From: Oasisia sp. SBJ-2009
Lineage: Eukaryota; Annelida; Polychaeta; Sabellida; Siboglinidae
Reading direction: 5' to 3'
Assembly (NCBI GenBank): GCA_964017155.1
Contig: OZ024858.1
Location: 23,542,157 to 23,606,156, forward strand
Length of the DNA: 64,000 bases
Shown here: piece after piece, positions 60,561 through 64,000 of the stretch
How the letters are laid out: every line of letters starts with the position of its first letter
Numbering within the stretch: position 1 is the first letter of the stretch
Notes under the pieces: generated by a model
The model's input: only the letters and a program-made list of their open reading frames with translations
Told to the model about the DNA's origin: nothing
The model's database searches: none
Translations under genes and position numbers: made by a program

Positions 60561-60960
60561 TCTGAGGAGAACATATCCAAGTTTGTCATGAGACCAACTG
60601 ACGAAGCTTATGCTACTTCGAGTCACACCACATGAACGAAGTTTACTTTCGCACACAACTCATCCAATAACAGGAAGTAGAGGTCGCTGCGTGGTCACGG
60701 TGCGATGATTAGGTGTCTACTCGGCTACCGTTAGTGACCTACTCGTTAGACGAGAACAGGTAGATAGATGGCCGAGAAATAGTCTTGTTTTATCACTTAC
60801 CACTGTCACGTTGCGAATACTTTCTGACAGTAGAATTATGAGTGGAATTTTTGTATAAATTAGTTGGTAAGACACTATGCCTAGCGATGAAATATTATTT
60901 AAAGGTAGTCGTGCGTAACACTTGACATGAGTTGGTTCTTTAATCATGGCCGGATAGTAA
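60561..60960 (-). promoter_or_regulatory. Likely 5' UTR and promoter region of DOK7/Death gene
   Basis: Upstream of the start codon on the minus strand, more GC- and CpG-rich than the flanking AT-rich DNA. No TATA box or clear initiator could be picked. Inferred from position. Confidence 0.3.
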
Positions 60961-62010
60961 TCACTTACGGGAAGTTACGCTTGGTCATAATTCATTTCAT
61001 TGTTAAAACAAAACTATTTTGGCATGATTATGACGCACTCGTACATCACAAACAAGCTTATAATATAACTTAATAATCTTATAAATATAATTTTAAACAT
61101 AATTTTTATATAATTAATAATTTTTTTATTTGGACTCATTCAATTCAATATAAATTTAATAAAAGTTTACATATTATAATTCAATTGTAAATATAATTTT
61201 TAATGATATTTTAGACCTCTTATATATATATTTGTTTTTAATTAATTATTTTATTTTTAAATAGGCAATCTATTATTTTAAGAGATTTCTGATACATGTT
61301 ATTTATATATATGATCAAAATTATATTTTTTATCATTTTAAAGAACATTATTATGTACACTGTATATTATATATTTATTTGCCATATTTCATTTTATTTT
61401 ATATAATAGGCAACGCCAGACTAAATTCCAATTTAACATGTAATGCATGTTGAAAATGGCAATAAACCTTTATTATTGTTGTAATTATTATTATATTACA
61501 ATTGTAGGCACGGGCGCGAATACGTACATGGTGCTCGCATGCGCGCGCGCGCACGCACACACGCACGCACGCACGCACAATCTGGTTTGCGTTCATGCCA
61601 TCCACTTGAGCCGACTTAACTAGGTGTATAACTAAACATGGGCGAAACCACCTTAAGGATGGGGATTTTTTTTAATCGGATTAAATCACTGATCCGACTT
61701 AAATGTTTAGGCATGCACAGTGTGAACACAGCGTAATGGGAGCGAAACCGGAATCGCACCGGATTAAAACTGGTAATGTGAAAGGCTGAGCACTATTCAT
61801 GTATTAATGTTATTTATCCCCTGCCGAAATTGAATGCGTATACTACAACAATATACAGTGGCAGAACCCTGAGCAACACACAAAGTGTTATTGTTGAAAT
61901 AGGTAATTTAGGCTAATATGTGTTATCCTTTAACTAGGATAATAAGGCATAGACATGATCTCGAATGTAAATAGGTTAGCAGCAAGCACGAAAAAAATGT
62001 CGACAAGAAA
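60961..62010. other. AT-rich spacer with (CGCA)n
   Basis: Very AT-rich to 61500, then a GCGC/CGCA microsatellite at 61538-61578. Nothing coding recognised. Confidence 0.55.
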
Positions 62011-64000
62011 ATACATTACATTATGCGTGGATGCTAGCTGCCTATACAATGATGCTATACATTACATTGTGCGTGGATGCTAGCTGCCTATACAGTGATG
62101 CTATACATTACATTGTGCGTGGATGCTAGCTGCCTATACAATGATGCTATACATTACATTGTGCGTGGATGCTGGCTGCCTATACAGTGATGCTATACAT
62201 TACATTATGCGTGGATGCTAGCTGCCTATACAATGATGCTATACATTACATTATGCGTGGATGCTAGCTGCCTATACAATGATGCTATACATTACATTGT
62301 GCGTGGATGCTGGCTGCCTATACAATGATGCTATACATTACATTGTGCGTGGATGCTGGCTGCCTATACAGTGATGCTATACATTACATTATGCGTGGAT
62401 GCTAGCTGCCTATACAATGATGCTATACATTACATTATGCGTGGATGCTAGCTGCCTATACAATGATGCTATACATTACATTATGCGTGGATGCTAGCTG
62501 CCTATACAATGATGCTATACATTACATTATGCGTGGATGCTAGCTGCCTACACAATGATGCTATACATTACATTATGCGTGGATGCTAGCTGCCTACACA
62601 ATGATGCTATACATTACATTATGCGTGGATGCTAGCTGCCTACACAATGATGCTATACATTACATTATGCGTGGATGCTAGCTGCCTACACAATGATGCT
62701 ATACATTACATTATGCGTGGATGCTAGCTGCCTACACAATGATGCTATACATTACATTATGCGTGGATGCTAGCTGCCTATACAGTGATGCTATACATTA
62801 CATTGTGCGTGGATGCTGGCTGCCTATACAGTGATGCTATACATTACATTGTGCGTGGATGCTAGCTGCCTATACAGTGATGCTATACATTACATTGTGC
62901 GTGGATGCTGGCTGCCTACACAGTGATGCTATACATTACATTGTGCGTGGATGCTGGCTGCCTATACAATGATGCTATACATTACATTGTGCGTGGATGC
63001 TGGCTGCCTATACAATGATGCTATACATTACATTATGCGTGGATGCTAGCTGCCTACACAATGATGCTATACATTACATTGTGCGTGGATGCTGGCTGCC
63101 TACACAATGATGCTATACATTACATTGTGCGTGGATGCTGGCTGCCTACACAATGATGCTATACATTACATTGTGCGTGGATGCTGGCTGCCTATACAAT
63201 GATGCTATACATTACATTATGCGTGGATGCTGGCTGCCTACACAATGATGCTATACATTACATTGTGCGTGGATGCTAGCTGCCTACACAATGATGCTAT
63301 ACATTACATTGTGCGTGGATGCTGGCTGCCTACACAATGATGCTATACATTACATTGTGCGTGGATGCTGGCTGCCTATACAATGATGCTATACATTACA
63401 TTATGCGTGGATGCTGGCTGCCTACACAATGATGCTATACATTACATTGTGCGTGGATGCTGGCTGCCTATACAATGATGCTATACATTACATTGTGCGT
63501 GGATGCTGGCTGCCTATACAGTGATGCTATACATTACATTGTGCGTGGATGCTGGCTGCCTATACAATGATGCTATACATTACATTGTGCGTGGATGCTG
63601 GCTGCCTATACAATGATGCTATACATTACATTATGCGTGGATGCTGGCTGCCTACACAATGATGCTATACATTACATTGTGCGTGGATGCTGGCTGCCTA
63701 TACAATGATGCTATACATTACATTGTGCGTGGATGCTAGCTGCCTATACAATGATGCTATACATTACATTGTGCGTGGATGCTGGCTGCCTATACAATGA
63801 TGCTATACATTACATTATGCGTGGATGCTGGCTGCCTACACAATGATGCTATACATTACATTGTGCGTGGATGCTGGCTGCCTATACAATGATGCTATAC
63901 ATTACATTGTGCGTGGATGCTGGCTGCCTATACAATGATGCTATACATTACATTGTGCGTGGATGCTGGCTGCCTATACAATGATGCTATACATTACATT
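62011..64000. repeat. 46-bp minisatellite, >42 copies, runs off the window
   Basis: Unit TGCTATACATTACATTGTGC, GTGGATGCTAGCTGCCTATA, CAATGA. Only four positions vary (TTGTGC/TTATGC, CTAGCT/CTGGCT, CTATAC/CTACAC, CAATGA/CAGTGA), and they are linked in blocks. All units seen are 46 bp. The right end is outside the window. Confidence 0.98.

Noticed and set aside
62011..64000. CRISPR-like regular array
   Set aside because: Units are contiguous with no unique spacers, and the context is an animal genome; it is a tandem satellite.

Overview
This window is animal (metazoan) nuclear DNA, not bacterial. It has GT-AG introns with conserved phases, long AT-rich introns, non-LTR retrotransposons, tRNA-headed SINEs, MITEs and many minisatellites. 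The repeat types fit an invertebrate bilaterian (mollusc, annelid, lancelet or hemichordate). I cannot name the phylum from sequence alone. Few single ORFs are real genes, so both host genes below were rebuilt exon by exon from splice sites, frame continuity and family similarity.

Gene 1, plus strand, 1854-46710, is a TEX14 orthologue: ankyrin repeats, then a protein pseudokinase, then a long low-complexity tail. TEX14 is the germ-cell intercellular-bridge protein of vertebrates. I find 23 coding exons whose phases join without a break, giving about 1,478 residues and a natural stop at 46710. Only the N-terminal exon is missing; it is upstream or unrecognised. One intron appears to use a GC donor (29668). 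An in-phase alternative last exon lies at 18139-18205. The 3' UTR carries a tandem duplication with two AATAAA signals.

Gene 2, minus strand, 60560 down to 51475, converges on gene 1. Nine in-phase exons give a complete product of about 626 residues: a DOK7-like PH domain, an IRS-type PTB domain, a Ser/Thr-rich linker and a C-terminal Death domain. I know of no described DOK-family member with a Death domain, and it is one of the two most interesting items here.

The other is a pattern in gene 1: minisatellite arrays sit on or beside 3' splice sites. The intron before the exon at 12511 is almost wholly a 50-bp array in which each unit carries the polypyrimidine-TAG acceptor plus the first 24 nt of the exon, so about 60 copies of one splice acceptor stand in a row. 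Related arrangements precede the exons at 17130, 35853 and, more weakly, 42797. Other large arrays lie at 14892-15505, 37556-39305 and 62011-64000 (running off the window).

Mobile elements fill the introns: three 5'-truncated LINE copies in sense orientation in gene 1 (7109-8337, 32197-35437, 43131-45184), a decayed LINE in gene 2 (59270-60180), a TIR transposon at 3324-4653, two copies of a CCCAGCAAAC-ended MITE, another TIR element at 53861-54364, a two-copy foldback family, several perfect or near-perfect palindromes, and two SINE families. No rRNA, true tRNA gene or CRISPR was seen.
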